Part shown: positions 22,994 through 31,190 of the stretch, piece after piece | How positions within the stretch are numbered: the first letter of the stretch is position 1 | How the letters are laid out: each line of letters begins with the position of its first letter | DNA from: SZUA-217 sp964194555 | Lineage (GTDB): Bacteria > Actinomycetota > Acidimicrobiia > Spongiisociales > ZC4RG35 | Direction of reading: 5' to 3' | Assembly (NCBI GenBank): GCA_964194555.1 | Contig: CAXMMT010000032.1 | Location: 1 to 40,707, forward strand | DNA: 40,707 nt | The notes under the pieces: generated by a model | Seen by the model: only the letters and a program-made list of their open reading frames with translations | The model's database searches: none | What the model was told of the DNA's origin: nothing | Program-made: the position numbers and the translations under genes

Positions 22994-23027
22994 GAGTGTT
23001 GATTCAAATTAGAGTGTGTGTTCAAAT
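22994..23027. promoter_or_regulatory. imperfect direct repeat between tetR and acyl-CoA dehydrogenase (possible operator)
   Basis: GAGTGTTGATTCAAAT (22994-23009) and GAGTGTGTGTTCAAAT (23012-23027) match at 13 of 16 positions and start 18 bp apart. They lie in the short divergent gap, next to the tetR start, where an autoregulatory operator would be expected. TATGAAAT just beyond could be part of a plus-strand promoter. Confidence 0.4.
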
Positions 23028-23045
23028 ATGAAATGAAGGGCCCCG

Positions 23046-24839
23046 ATGAGCCACTACAAGTCGAATCTCCGAGATATCGAGTTCAACCTTTTTGAGGTCA
23101 ACCGAGTCCAGGACTATCTCGGCAAGGGCGATTGGGTTGATCTGGATGAGAACACAGTCAGAGATCTCCTGACAGAGATCGAGCGGCTAGCACGCGAGGA
23201 CTTTGCTGCCTCCTATCAAGATCAGGACCGTATCCCTCTCGAATTGGTTGATGGCGAGGTCGCACTTCAGGAGAGCGTCAAAGCTTCTGTTTCGGCTTAC
23301 AAAGATGGAGGTTGGGGTCTGATCGGACTTCCGGCCGAGCTAGGTGGGACACCGGTGCCGCCCTCGGTTCTCTGGTCCGGCCAAGAAATGTTGCTCGCCG
23401 CCAACACCACAGCCCTCTTCTACGCCGGCGGTGAGTCTTTTGCCCGCATCCTCTTCGAGGAGGGGACCGAAAAGCAAAAGGAATTCGCCAAGCTCTGGAT
23501 TGAAAAGGAGTGGGCCGGCTCAATGATTCTCACTGAGCCCGACGCCGGCTCTGATGTCGGTGCTGGAACGACCAAGGCCACGGCCCAGGATGACGGAACG
23601 TGGCACATCGAAGGGGTCAAGCGTTTCATCACAGGTGGTGAGCACGACATCTCCGAGAACATCATCCACCTGGTGCTGGCACGACCCGAAGGCGCTCTTC
23701 CCGGCACCAAAGGCCTTTCGTTATTCGTCGTTCCCAAATACCTGGTCAACGATGACGGATCACTGGGAGATCGCAACGGTGTCTATGCCACCAATATCGA
23801 GCAGAAAATGGGACTCAAGGGCTCAACTACCTGCGAGATGACGTTCGGGATGGACGATCCGGCCGTCGGCTACCTGGTTGGCGACAAGCACGACGGAATT
23901 CGCCAGATGTTCCGTGTCATCGAGAACGCCCGGATGATGATCGGCACGAAGGCGATGGGAACTCTTTCAACCGGCTATCTGAACGCCCTCGAGTATGCAA
24001 AGGAGCGTCGTCAAGGCGCCGATCTGCTCGAGGCGGCCGACAAGACCGCACCACGTGTGCCCATAATCGATCATCCCAACGTGCGTCGGATGCTGATGCA
24101 ACAGAAGACATATACCGAGGGGTTGCGGGCTCTCGTGTTGTATACCGCCTGGCTTCAAGACCAGGCGGCTCTCGATCCTGACGACGACAGATGGGAACGT
24201 CGCAACCAACTCCTCCTCCCGCTCGTCAAGGGCTATTCGTCGGAGAGGGCCTACGAGTTGCTGGCAATGTCATTGCAGGTGTTTGGCGGGTCTGGTTACA
24301 CCCAGGATTATCCAATCGAGCAATACATACGGGACGCAAAGATCGACACGATTTACGAGGGGACGACAGGGATCCAGGCGCTCGACTTGTTCTTCCGAAA
24401 GATTGCTCGAGATCAGGGAGAGACTCTTGCGGCCCTCGCCGCAGAGATCCTCGAATTCGTCAAGGGCGGGGGCGGCCGCGACCCGCTTGCCGCCGAAAGG
24501 CAGCAACTTGGAGTGCTTCTCGACGACACCCAGACCCAGCTTGGTTCGATGGTCGAGGACCTGATGGCATCCCTCGCCGGTGACAAGGAACTTCTGTATG
24601 AGGTGGGGCTCCATACCAACGCGCTGCTGGAGTCGTTGGCCGAAGTTGTGATCGCATGGCAATTGCTGCGTCAGGCCGAAGTCGCGATCGGAAGAGTCGA
24701 CGAGGATCCCTTCTATCGAGGCAAGGTCGAGTCGGCTCGCTGGTTCATCAAAGATGTCGCATCGAAGATCGCCGCCCGCCGCGACGCCGTGGCAGCCGAG
24801 GATGGCGCACTGATGGGCCTGCCCGCCGAGGCCTTCTAG
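23046..24839 (+). CDS. acyl-CoA dehydrogenase, long (about 600-aa) FadE5-like type
   Basis: A 597-residue FAD-dependent acyl-CoA dehydrogenase, which introduces a trans-2 double bond into acyl-CoA. WAGSMILTEPDAGSDVGAGT (about 158-177) is the flavin/substrate signature, followed by WHIEGVKRFITGGEHD. LLAMSLQVFGGSGYTQDYPI and IYEGTTGIQALDLFFRKIAR form the C-terminal FAD and active-site region, with the Glu of YEGT at the usual catalytic position. The extra N-terminal helices and the 130-residue C-terminal domain match the large subfamily common in mycobacteria. GAAGGG lies 5 nt before the ATG. It is divergent from tetR, which probably regulates it. Confidence 0.94.
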   Translation: MSHYKSNLRDIEFNLFEVNRVQDYLGKGDWVDLDENTVRDLLTEIERLAREDFAASYQDQDRIPLELVDGEVALQESVKASVSAYKDGGWGLIGLPAELGGTPVPPSVLWSGQEMLLAANTTALFYAGGESFARILFEEGTEKQKEFAKLWIEKEWAGSMILTEPDAGSDVGAGTTKATAQDDGTWHIEGVKRFITGGEHDISENIIHLVLARPEGALPGTKGLSLFVVPKYLVNDDGSLGDRNGVYATNIEQKMGLKGSTTCEMTFGMDDPAVGYLVGDKHDGIRQMFRVIENARMMIGTKAMGTLSTGYLNALEYAKERRQGADLLEAADKTAPRVPIIDHPNVRRMLMQQKTYTEGLRALVLYTAWLQDQAALDPDDDRWERRNQLLLPLVKGYSSERAYELLAMSLQVFGGSGYTQDYPIEQYIRDAKIDTIYEGTTGIQALDLFFRKIARDQGETLAALAAEILEFVKGGGGRDPLAAERQQLGVLLDDTQTQLGSMVEDLMASLAGDKELLYEVGLHTNALLESLAEVVIAWQLLRQAEVAIGRVDEDPFYRGKVESARWFIKDVASKIAARRDAVAAEDGALMGLPAEAF

Positions 24840-24859
24840 TGGTATCGCCTGGGCTGGTT

Positions 24860-24865
24860 TACTTT
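24860..24865 (+). promoter_or_regulatory. -10 box (TACTTT) of the 145-aa membrane protein operon, leaderless type
   Basis: TACTTT is followed by TAGGGC (6 nt) and then the GTG at 24872. There is no Shine-Dalgarno sequence. Confidence 0.5.
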
Positions 24866-24871
24866 TAGGGC

Positions 24872-25309
24872 GTGTCGCCCGCCGCCCTGATCGCTTTTGT
24901 CACACTGCTCATTGGTGTGTTCCTGGTCATCGTCGCTTTGATCGTCTGGCAGGAAGCGAAACGACGTCCCTCGTATGAACCTCTCGAGTATGTGGTCGAG
25001 GACGCGGTCAAACACGTAGACGCCGAAATGCCCAGGAGCTCGACCTTCACCAAAGCCGACATCAGACGGGTTTTGGAGTACGAAGTCTTTTACCTCCAGG
25101 GCCTAGCCCAGGAGGACCGCAAGAACCCCGTTGAGACGATCGCCGGCGGTCATGAGGCCTCTATCGAATACATAGCCGGCGAGATCGAGGCAAAACACAG
25201 GGTCGCCTACTCTCAACGGGACATACAAGAAGTACTTCGTCTCGAAGCTGACTACCTGATGGCAATCGGGGCAGTCGGAGAGCCGGTTGAAGTAGGAGAA
25301 GATGAATGA
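24872..25309 (+). CDS. membrane-anchored hypothetical protein, 145 aa
   Basis: A GTG-started protein with one N-terminal membrane segment (about 4-26, ALIAFVTLLIGVFLVIVALI) and then a soluble, acidic, mostly helical domain. Two similar blocks are visible: TKADIRRVLEYEVFYLQGLA (about 60-79) and SQRDIQEVLRLEADYLMAIG (about 111-130), which look like an internal duplication of a helical unit ('..DI..VL..E..YL..'). No known family was recognised. Its stop overlaps the zinc-ribbon gene by 4 nt, so the two are translationally coupled. Confidence 0.72.
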   Translation: MSPAALIAFVTLLIGVFLVIVALIVWQEAKRRPSYEPLEYVVEDAVKHVDAEMPRSSTFTKADIRRVLEYEVFYLQGLAQEDRKNPVETIAGGHEASIEYIAGEIEAKHRVAYSQRDIQEVLRLEADYLMAIGAVGEPVEVGEDE

Positions 25310-25644
25310 AGGTTCGTTGCGGCTCGTGTCGCACCCAGTTCGAAGTTCCCGGCGCAGGTCGATATGCCTGCCCGGTTTGCGGTTCGGTTAACGCGGTTCG
25401 CGATACCAACGGCGGTGATGCTGTCCCCGGTCCGTCTGTGGGCGGTTATCCCGCTGGCCCTGGTGTGGCGCCCGACAGTGAATTGCAACCGCCGCCGCCT
25501 CCGCCGCCCGATGCACCTATGCCTAAGATCGAATGTCCCGAGTGTGGTTTCACCTTCATCGTGGGAATGATCTCTTCGGCTACCTGCCCCAACTGCTCGG
25601 CCGAAGTGCCTACCGGCATCGAGGAGGAGACCGCCGCCGAGTGA
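25306..25644 (+). CDS. double zinc-ribbon protein with Pro-rich linker, 112 aa
   Basis: Two four-cysteine zinc ribbons: Cys5/Cys8 with Cys22/Cys25, and Cys77/Cys80 with Cys94/Cys97. Between them lies a flexible Gly/Pro linker containing a run of seven prolines (62-68). The first ribbon resembles the MJ0042/zinc-ribbon domains common at the N-termini of bacterial proteins of unknown role. The protein is probably cytoplasmic and may bind nucleic acid or protein. It is the middle gene of three overlapping small genes, joined by ATGA at the start and GTGA at the end. Confidence 0.75.
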   Translation: MKVRCGSCRTQFEVPGAGRYACPVCGSVNAVRDTNGGDAVPGPSVGGYPAGPGVAPDSELQPPPPPPPDAPMPKIECPECGFTFIVGMISSATCPNCSAEVPTGIEEETAAE

Positions 25645-25853
25645 GTCGACTCGACAGATTCGATGCCTATCGCTTCGTGGGAGCTAGGGACACAATGATC
25701 GTGTACGACTGTGATGACCCGGAACAATTCGAAGAGATTCGCACTCGTGTCGAGCTGGACGGGCTTCTCAATAGGAACCTTCTTCAGTCCTTCGCTCCCG
25801 ACTCGTTGCGCGAAGCTGGCAACCGAGGGTTCTGGTTTCCCAACCAGGTTTAG
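25641..25853 (+). CDS. small hypothetical protein, 70 aa
   Basis: The frame is open further upstream inside the zinc-ribbon gene, but GTG at 25641 overlaps that gene's stop (GTGA) and matches the coupling style used throughout this window. The product begins MSRLDRFDAYRFVGARDTMI and continues with an acidic helical region (DCDDPEQFEEIRTRVELDGL) and a C-terminus GNRGFWFPNQV. No family was recognised. It ends 4 bp from the convergent hydrolase gene. It is probably co-expressed with the two upstream genes. Confidence 0.6.
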   Translation: MSRLDRFDAYRFVGARDTMIVYDCDDPEQFEEIRTRVELDGLLNRNLLQSFAPDSLREAGNRGFWFPNQV

Positions 25854-25857
25854 GCTT

Positions 25858-26451
25858 TCAGCTCTTCAGACCCTGGGCGACGAGGTCACCGATTCTCTTT
25901 CCACGACCGTGGAAAAAGTGATCTCCTGAGGTGATCAGCAGGTCGATGCCATGGTCGACCGCGTATGTCCTGAGTGTTTCGCCGTCGATGATCTGATCCC
26001 GATTGCCGATGATCACCCGCTTGGGCCCAGACGGCAGATCATCGGGAAGATTATCGGGGGGAGGGGCGATCCCCACATAAGGCACCGTCGAGTCGGAATC
26101 TGCCAGCCAGCGAAGGCCGATGGCGGCTCCGAACGACCATCCGGTGAGAGACACGGGAAGCTCTCTCGTTTCGGCGAACGCAAATGCAGCAGTGATGTCG
26201 TTCAACTCGCCGCGGCCGTAATCGTGTTGGCCTTCACTAGCCCCGGTTCCCCTGAAGTTGAATCGAAGCACCGAATGACCGTTTTCAACCAGCTGGGCGG
26301 CTACCGCGATCATCAGTGGCGCGTTCATCGATCCACCACGGAGCGGATGGGGATGACAGAAGACGGTGAGTCGTGTTGGTTGGCTTGGGGAATCGATCCG
26401 CGCCTCGAGTGTTACACCGTCTGAAGTGGTGAGTTCGAGTCGTTCGGTCAT
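25858..26451 (-). CDS. alpha/beta hydrolase (dienelactone hydrolase-like small esterase fold)
   Basis: A 197-residue alpha/beta hydrolase. HPHPLRGGSMNAPLM (about 32-46) is the oxyanion-hole region of the YbaC/'KTN-like' small hydrolases, FNFRGTGASEG (about 64-74) follows, and the nucleophile elbow is GWSFGAA (Ser in G-W-S-F-G). GNRDQIIDGE holds the probable acid and SGDHFFHGRG the catalytic His. The start ATG overlaps the stop of a tiny upstream membrane-peptide gene (ATGA). The frame continues further upstream, but the resulting extension looks non-coding. Substrate unknown. Confidence 0.85.
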   Translation of the reverse strand: MTERLELTTSDGVTLEARIDSPSQPTRLTVFCHPHPLRGGSMNAPLMIAVAAQLVENGHSVLRFNFRGTGASEGQHDYGRGELNDITAAFAFAETRELPVSLTGWSFGAAIGLRWLADSDSTVPYVGIAPPPDNLPDDLPSGPKRVIIGNRDQIIDGETLRTYAVDHGIDLLITSGDHFFHGRGKRIGDLVAQGLKS

Positions 26452-26540
26452 GTCAGGAGACGCAGCAGCCAGACGCCGGAGGCGACGAGTATTACCAGGG
26501 CCAGGACAGCTGAAGCGATAAGTAGCCAACGGGTTTGCAT
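26448..26540 (-). CDS. 30-aa single-pass membrane peptide coupled to the hydrolase
   Basis: A 30-codon frame starting MQTRWLLIASAVL and consisting almost wholly of one hydrophobic segment followed by WLLRLLT. Its TGA lies inside the hydrolase's ATG (ATGA), so it would be the first gene of a coupled pair, and the hydrolase has no Shine-Dalgarno sequence of its own. A -10-like TACCCT lies 9 nt upstream. The frame continues open upstream, but those residues run into the divergent lpd gene. No family was recognised. It may act as a membrane-bound leader peptide. Confidence 0.45.
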   Translation of the reverse strand: MQTRWLLIASAVLALVILVASGVWLLRLLT

Positions 26541-26613
26541 CAGCCAAAGAGGGTAACTGTGGGTCGAACTAGGCTCGCCCGGCAACGTTGTTCTGATACA
26601 TGGAAGGTCAAAC

Positions 26614-27972
26614 TTGTACGACATAGTCATCGTCGGCGGAGGGCCAGGCGGATACGCCGCCGCGCTATACGCACACAACTTCGATCTTTCGGTGGCCATG
26701 ATCGAGAAGGATCGACCTGGGGGGACATGTCTCATCAGGGGATGTATTCCGGCCAAGCAATGGCTTCATATCGCCGAGGTTTACAGCACCGTGAGTCACG
26801 CTGCCGAATTCGGAGTCGTCACGTCGCAACCACAGATGGACTGGTCGGCCGCTCTGGCCAGGAAAGATCAGACGGTCGAAGGTCTGGTTCGCGGACTGGG
26901 CGGGCTGCTCAAGAAACGCGGTGTTGACGTCATTGAAGGGTTTGGCAAGCTCGCCGGACCGGGCAAAGTGGAGGTGTCCGACGGGCAGACAGTCGAAGGA
27001 CGCTCTGTCATCCTGGCCACCGGCTCGCACGCCCGCACGATTCCCGGATACGAGATCGATGGCATTCGGATAGTCACATCTGATCACGCCCTGGATTGGA
27101 AGGAACAACCACAGCGGGTCGCAGTGATTGGCGGAGGCGTCATCGGCTGTGAGTTTGCCTCGTTCTTGGCCGACCTGGGTAGCGAGGTGCACGTCTTCGA
27201 AATGCTCGCCCAGATTGTTCCGGGCACCGACGCCGAGACGGCAAAAGCTTTGCAACGTCAGCTTCAGAAGCGGGGGGTCAAGTTTCATATCGGTGTCGGC
27301 GTTGGACCTGTGGAGAAGGGCATGTCAGGCGTGACAGTTCCTTATGGAGACGAAAGGGTTGAGGTGGATGTGGTCTTGGTGTCGGTAGGCCGCGGCCCCA
27401 ATACCGACGGAGTGGGCCTGGAGTCGATTTCAGCCGTGGTTGACAGAGGATTCGTCGAGGTCGACATCAACATGGAGACAGCTCAAGAAGGTCTCTACGC
27501 AGTGGGCGATATCGTGGCTGGTACACCCCAGTTGGCTCATGTCGGCTTTGCCGAGTCGATAACGGCTGTCACCCACATCGCGTCGGGCGAGAGCCAGCCC
27601 GTCAACTACGACGCCATACCCCGTGTCACTTACACCCACCCGGAAGTGGCCGAGGTCGGGCTCACTGCCGCGCAGGCCGAAGAAAGAGGTTTGGTTGTCG
27701 AGACCACCAAACATGCCTTCAACGGGGTCGGCAGGGCAATCATCCTGGGACAGAATCAAGGCCACGCCAAGATCGTCGCCATCAAAGACGGTCCCATAGT
27801 GGGCGCCAGCATCATCGGTCCCCAAGCAGGTGAGATGATCCACGAATTGATGTATTCAGTCGGTTGGGAAGCCCTACCCACCGAAGCTGCTGCTTTCATT
27901 CACGCACACCCCACGCTTTCAGAGGCGATTGGTGAGACACTGATGTCGGCGTCAGGCAAGAGCCTGCACTGA
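26614..27972 (+). CDS. lpdA: dihydrolipoyl dehydrogenase (E3)
   Basis: A 452-residue FAD-dependent disulfide oxidoreductase that re-oxidises the dihydrolipoyl group of 2-oxoacid dehydrogenase complexes with NAD+. GGGPGGYAAAL (8-18) binds FAD, Cys39 and Cys44 in GGTCLIRGCIPAK form the redox disulfide, VAVIGGGVIGCEFASFLADL binds NAD, and the catalytic His-Glu pair is in HAHPTLSEAIGETL near the C-terminus. The start is TTG with GGAAGG (26602-26607) upstream. It is followed after 11 nt by the E2 gene and then by the lipoate-biosynthesis fusion, forming a clear functional unit. Confidence 0.93.
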   Translation: MYDIVIVGGGPGGYAAALYAHNFDLSVAMIEKDRPGGTCLIRGCIPAKQWLHIAEVYSTVSHAAEFGVVTSQPQMDWSAALARKDQTVEGLVRGLGGLLKKRGVDVIEGFGKLAGPGKVEVSDGQTVEGRSVILATGSHARTIPGYEIDGIRIVTSDHALDWKEQPQRVAVIGGGVIGCEFASFLADLGSEVHVFEMLAQIVPGTDAETAKALQRQLQKRGVKFHIGVGVGPVEKGMSGVTVPYGDERVEVDVVLVSVGRGPNTDGVGLESISAVVDRGFVEVDINMETAQEGLYAVGDIVAGTPQLAHVGFAESITAVTHIASGESQPVNYDAIPRVTYTHPEVAEVGLTAAQAEERGLVVETTKHAFNGVGRAIILGQNQGHAKIVAIKDGPIVGASIIGPQAGEMIHELMYSVGWEALPTEAAAFIHAHPTLSEAIGETLMSASGKSLH

Positions 27973-27983
27973 GAGGAGAAGTT

Positions 27984-29393
27984 TTGGCCACGACGGTATC
28001 GATGCCCCAACTTGGGGAGACGGTCACGGAAGGGACCATCCTCAAGTGGGCGAAGCAAGTCGGTGACACCATCGGCGAGGACGAGGTCCTCGTCGAGATT
28101 TCGACTGACAAGGTCGACACAGAGGTTCCGTCTCCAATTGGCGGAACCATCCTCGAGATCCTCGTCTCGGAAGGCGACACTGTTGAGGTTGGTGTCGATC
28201 TGGTTGTCATCGGTGAGGCGAATGAAACAGTGGCGGTTTCTGAACCCGAACCGTCATCCGAAGTGGCACCTGCACCTGATCCGATCGTCGATCTCCACCC
28301 AGCGTCGGAGACTTTCACTGGGCTTGACACCGGCCTCGAGGTGTCGGCGGATGCCGGGTTGGAGGCGAGCGTGCCGCCCAGCGCGCCACCCAGCGACGAT
28401 GAGGTGGAAGCCTTTTTCGCTGAACCGGCTGAGAGTGAGCCGAAACCTCAGCTGCTTTCCCCGGTGGTGAGACGTCTGGTGCGTGAGAACCAAATCGACA
28501 TCGCCCTGATCCAAGGGACCGGCCAAGCCGGGCGTATCACCCGCAAGGATCTCGAGGCCCATCTCGAAGATGGCCCCGAGATAGAGCCGACTCCGAAGGT
28601 GGAGACTGCGCCGGCGGTCGAGCCGACAGCGCCTCCCCCCTCAACGTCAGTACTAGCTTCCACCGTCGCATCCGCCAGCGAAACCGTTGAGCTCGATCGT
28701 CTCCGGGTTCGTATCGCCGAGAACAACGTTAAAGCGAAAGCGACCGCCGCCCACGTCTGGACTTCGGTGGAGGTGGACTTCGAAAGAGTCGAACGGGTGC
28801 GTCAGGCCCACAAGGAGCAGTTCAAGGCATCCGAGGGATTCTCCTTGACCTATCTCCCCTTTATCTCAAGAGCCACTATCGATGCGCTCAAGGCGTTTCC
28901 CGTGGTCAACAGTTCGTTCAATCTCGAGGAGAAGACCGCCACTTTTCACAAGAAGGTAGATCTGGGCATCGCAATCGACCTCAACCAGGGTGGTCTGATC
29001 GTCGCCCGCGTTCGCGACGCGGACGGATTGCGTCTCGTCGGAATTGCTCGCGAGATTCGAGATCTGGCGACTCGGGGACGCTCTGGAGACCTTGGTGTCG
29101 ATGATGTGACGGGCTCAACCTTCACCATCACCAATCCGGGTCCATTTGGGTCCTTCATGTCGGCACCGATCATCAACGTGCCCAATGTTGCGATTCTGTC
29201 CACTGACACTGTGACCAAACGACCGACGGTGATCACGAGCCCGGACGGACAGGACATGATCGCCATTCGCCACATCGGCTATTTGGGCTTGACCTGGGAC
29301 CATCGTGCGTTCGACGGCTCGACGGCGGTGTTGTTCCTGAAGCGGATTCAGGAGAACCTCGAGACCTGGGACTGGGAGCAGGAACTGGCGTGA
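27984..29393 (+). CDS. 2-oxoacid dehydrogenase E2 dihydrolipoamide acyltransferase
   Basis: A 469-residue E2 component. One lipoyl domain (1-77) carries Lys43 in EISTDKVDTE for lipoylation, then a Pro/Glu-rich linker, an E3-binding domain (about 153-190; LLSPVVRRLVRENQIDIALI), a second linker, and the acyltransferase domain (about 235-469) with His440 and Asp444 in the HRAFDG active-site motif. MPQLGETVTEGTI resembles 2-oxoglutarate or branched-chain E2s, but the E1 is not in the window, so the substrate is undecided. The start is TTG with AGGAG 5 nt before it. It overlaps the lipBA fusion by 4 nt. Confidence 0.92.
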   Translation: MATTVSMPQLGETVTEGTILKWAKQVGDTIGEDEVLVEISTDKVDTEVPSPIGGTILEILVSEGDTVEVGVDLVVIGEANETVAVSEPEPSSEVAPAPDPIVDLHPASETFTGLDTGLEVSADAGLEASVPPSAPPSDDEVEAFFAEPAESEPKPQLLSPVVRRLVRENQIDIALIQGTGQAGRITRKDLEAHLEDGPEIEPTPKVETAPAVEPTAPPPSTSVLASTVASASETVELDRLRVRIAENNVKAKATAAHVWTSVEVDFERVERVRQAHKEQFKASEGFSLTYLPFISRATIDALKAFPVVNSSFNLEEKTATFHKKVDLGIAIDLNQGGLIVARVRDADGLRLVGIAREIRDLATRGRSGDLGVDDVTGSTFTITNPGPFGSFMSAPIINVPNVAILSTDTVTKRPTVITSPDGQDMIAIRHIGYLGLTWDHRAFDGSTAVLFLKRIQENLETWDWEQELA

Positions 29394-31042
29394 CCCTGCT
29401 GAGGACACGCTGGTTGGGCCGGCTTCCGTACACCGAGGGGTGGGACCTGCAACGGGCCTTTCATGAGGGGCGAGTGGAGCGTCGAACGGCCGACGACTAC
29501 CTGCTCCTGGTGGAACATCCGCCCGTCTTCACGATCGGTCGCAACGGCGACGCCGGAAATCTGCTCGTCGACCGCGAGGAGGTGACGGCGAAAGGGGCCG
29601 AGGTTCACCATGTCGACCGTGGTGGCGACATCACCTTCCACGGACCCGGTCAGCTGGTCGGCTACCCCATTCTGAAGCTAGACGACCCCACGCAGATCGT
29701 GCCTTATGTCCGCCGCTTGGAGGAAGTGCTGATCCGCACCCTTGCCCACTTCGATGTCGAAGGCTGGGTCGAGGATGGCTACACGGGCGTGTGGACCGAG
29801 AAGGGCAAAGTGGCCGCCATCGGGGTTCGTGTTTCCCGGAAAGTGACAATGCACGGTTTCGCCCTCAACCTTCATCCGGATATGGACTATTTCTCCATGA
29901 TGAACCCGTGTGGGATCTCCGATCGCGAGGTCACGACACTCTCCGAGTTGACAGGCCGCAAGGTGACTTTGGAGGAGGCCGTCGAGGTTATCGCTCCCCA
30001 TTTTGAGCAAGTATTTGGCTATCACCAATCGGAAATCCGACTGGCTGCATTCGTTCGCGGTCAGGGAAAAGAGTCATCTTTTGAGGTCGACCGGCTTCTC
30101 GAGGCAGGGACCTTTTCCCCGGAGAAGCGGTCGGAAGAACCGGTGCTGGTCAACGGGCGTCTTCCAGGTGAGCCGGTCCGCCCTGAATGGATGAGAGTGA
30201 CCGCCCGGATGGACTCGGAATATCTCGAGCTCAAGAAGCTGATGCGCGGGCTGGAGCTGAACACAGTTTGCGAGGAGGCCAACTGCCCCAACATCTACGA
30301 ATGCTGGGGAATGGGCACGGCGACGCTGATGATCCTCGGTGACAAATGCACCAGGGCTTGCTCGTTCTGCAACGTCAACACCGGCAAGCCGACCGAATTC
30401 GACATCTTCGAGCCGTTCCGGGCGGCCGAGGCCATCCAAAAGATGAATCTGAAACACGCTGTGATCACATCGGTCAACCGCGATGATCTCGCTGACGGAG
30501 GTTCGGGAATCTTTGCCCAAACGATCACTGAGACTCGCCGCCGATCCCCAAGCACCGAGATCGAAGTTCTGATCCCGGACTTCAAGGGTGATCGTGAGGC
30601 CCTGCAAACTGTCATGGACGCCCGTCCCGAGGTGCTCAACCACAACACCGAGACCGTGCTCAGGCTGCAACGGGATATCAGGACGTCAGCCAGTTATGGG
30701 CGCTCGCTTGCGCTGCTGTGGAGGGCAAAGCAGATGTATCGGGAAGGTGTGAACAAGTCCGGTCTGATAGTGGGGATGGGGGAAACCCGGGAAGAAGTGC
30801 TGGCGACTCTCGCCGACATGCGAGCCATCGGAATCGACATCATCACAATTGGCCAGTACCTGCGCCCCACAGCAAGACATCGTCCCATCCACCGCTATGT
30901 CCGTCCCGAGGAGTTCGCCGAGTACAAGATGTTCGGTGAGGGGATGGGGATCCCCCATGTGGAATCGGGTCCATTGGTGCGTTCCAGTTATCACGCCAAA
31001 GAGAGTCGGGAAGCTGTCCAAGTTTCCATCGGGAACCAGTAG
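29390..31042 (+). CDS. lipB-lipA: LipB-LipA fusion: octanoyltransferase + lipoyl synthase
   Basis: One uninterrupted 550-residue frame holding both enzymes of de novo lipoylation. Residues 1 to about 225 are LipB, which moves octanoyl from ACP to the target lysine: RGGDITFHGPGQ (77-88), Lys140 and the acyl-thioester Cys174 in MNPCGISDRE. Residues about 265-550 are LipA, a radical-SAM enzyme that inserts two sulfurs: auxiliary-cluster cysteines 294, 299 and 305, SAM-cluster cysteines 320, 324 and 327 (CTRACSFC), and the terminal RSSYHA with the cluster-ligand Ser533. An unconserved linker of about 40 residues joins them. The GTG start overlaps the E2 stop, tying it to its likely substrate. Confidence 0.93.
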   Translation: MTLLRTRWLGRLPYTEGWDLQRAFHEGRVERRTADDYLLLVEHPPVFTIGRNGDAGNLLVDREEVTAKGAEVHHVDRGGDITFHGPGQLVGYPILKLDDPTQIVPYVRRLEEVLIRTLAHFDVEGWVEDGYTGVWTEKGKVAAIGVRVSRKVTMHGFALNLHPDMDYFSMMNPCGISDREVTTLSELTGRKVTLEEAVEVIAPHFEQVFGYHQSEIRLAAFVRGQGKESSFEVDRLLEAGTFSPEKRSEEPVLVNGRLPGEPVRPEWMRVTARMDSEYLELKKLMRGLELNTVCEEANCPNIYECWGMGTATLMILGDKCTRACSFCNVNTGKPTEFDIFEPFRAAEAIQKMNLKHAVITSVNRDDLADGGSGIFAQTITETRRRSPSTEIEVLIPDFKGDREALQTVMDARPEVLNHNTETVLRLQRDIRTSASYGRSLALLWRAKQMYREGVNKSGLIVGMGETREEVLATLADMRAIGIDIITIGQYLRPTARHRPIHRYVRPEEFAEYKMFGEGMGIPHVESGPLVRSSYHAKESREAVQVSIGNQ

Positions 31043-31190
31043 AGGGGCTCTGCACGGGTCGTTTGTCATCGTGGCTGCGATGACAGGTGTCGTCTTGACA
31101 ACACTCCGAAGTCGGCGGACACCCGATGTGGGCCGTGCCGAAGGTGGGTGACAGTGTCCAGAGGGATGTCTAATTGAAAGTGGTGGTCTG

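Noticed and set aside
22993..23025. TTG start for the TetR regulator at 23025
   Set aside because: It would translate through the operator-like direct repeat and add a low-complexity Asn/Ser/His tail. ATG at 22992 is more typical.
31043..31190. Small gene between the lipBA fusion and the M24 peptidase
   Set aside because: The only open stretch is a tail of about 28 residues with no start context or recognisable feature.
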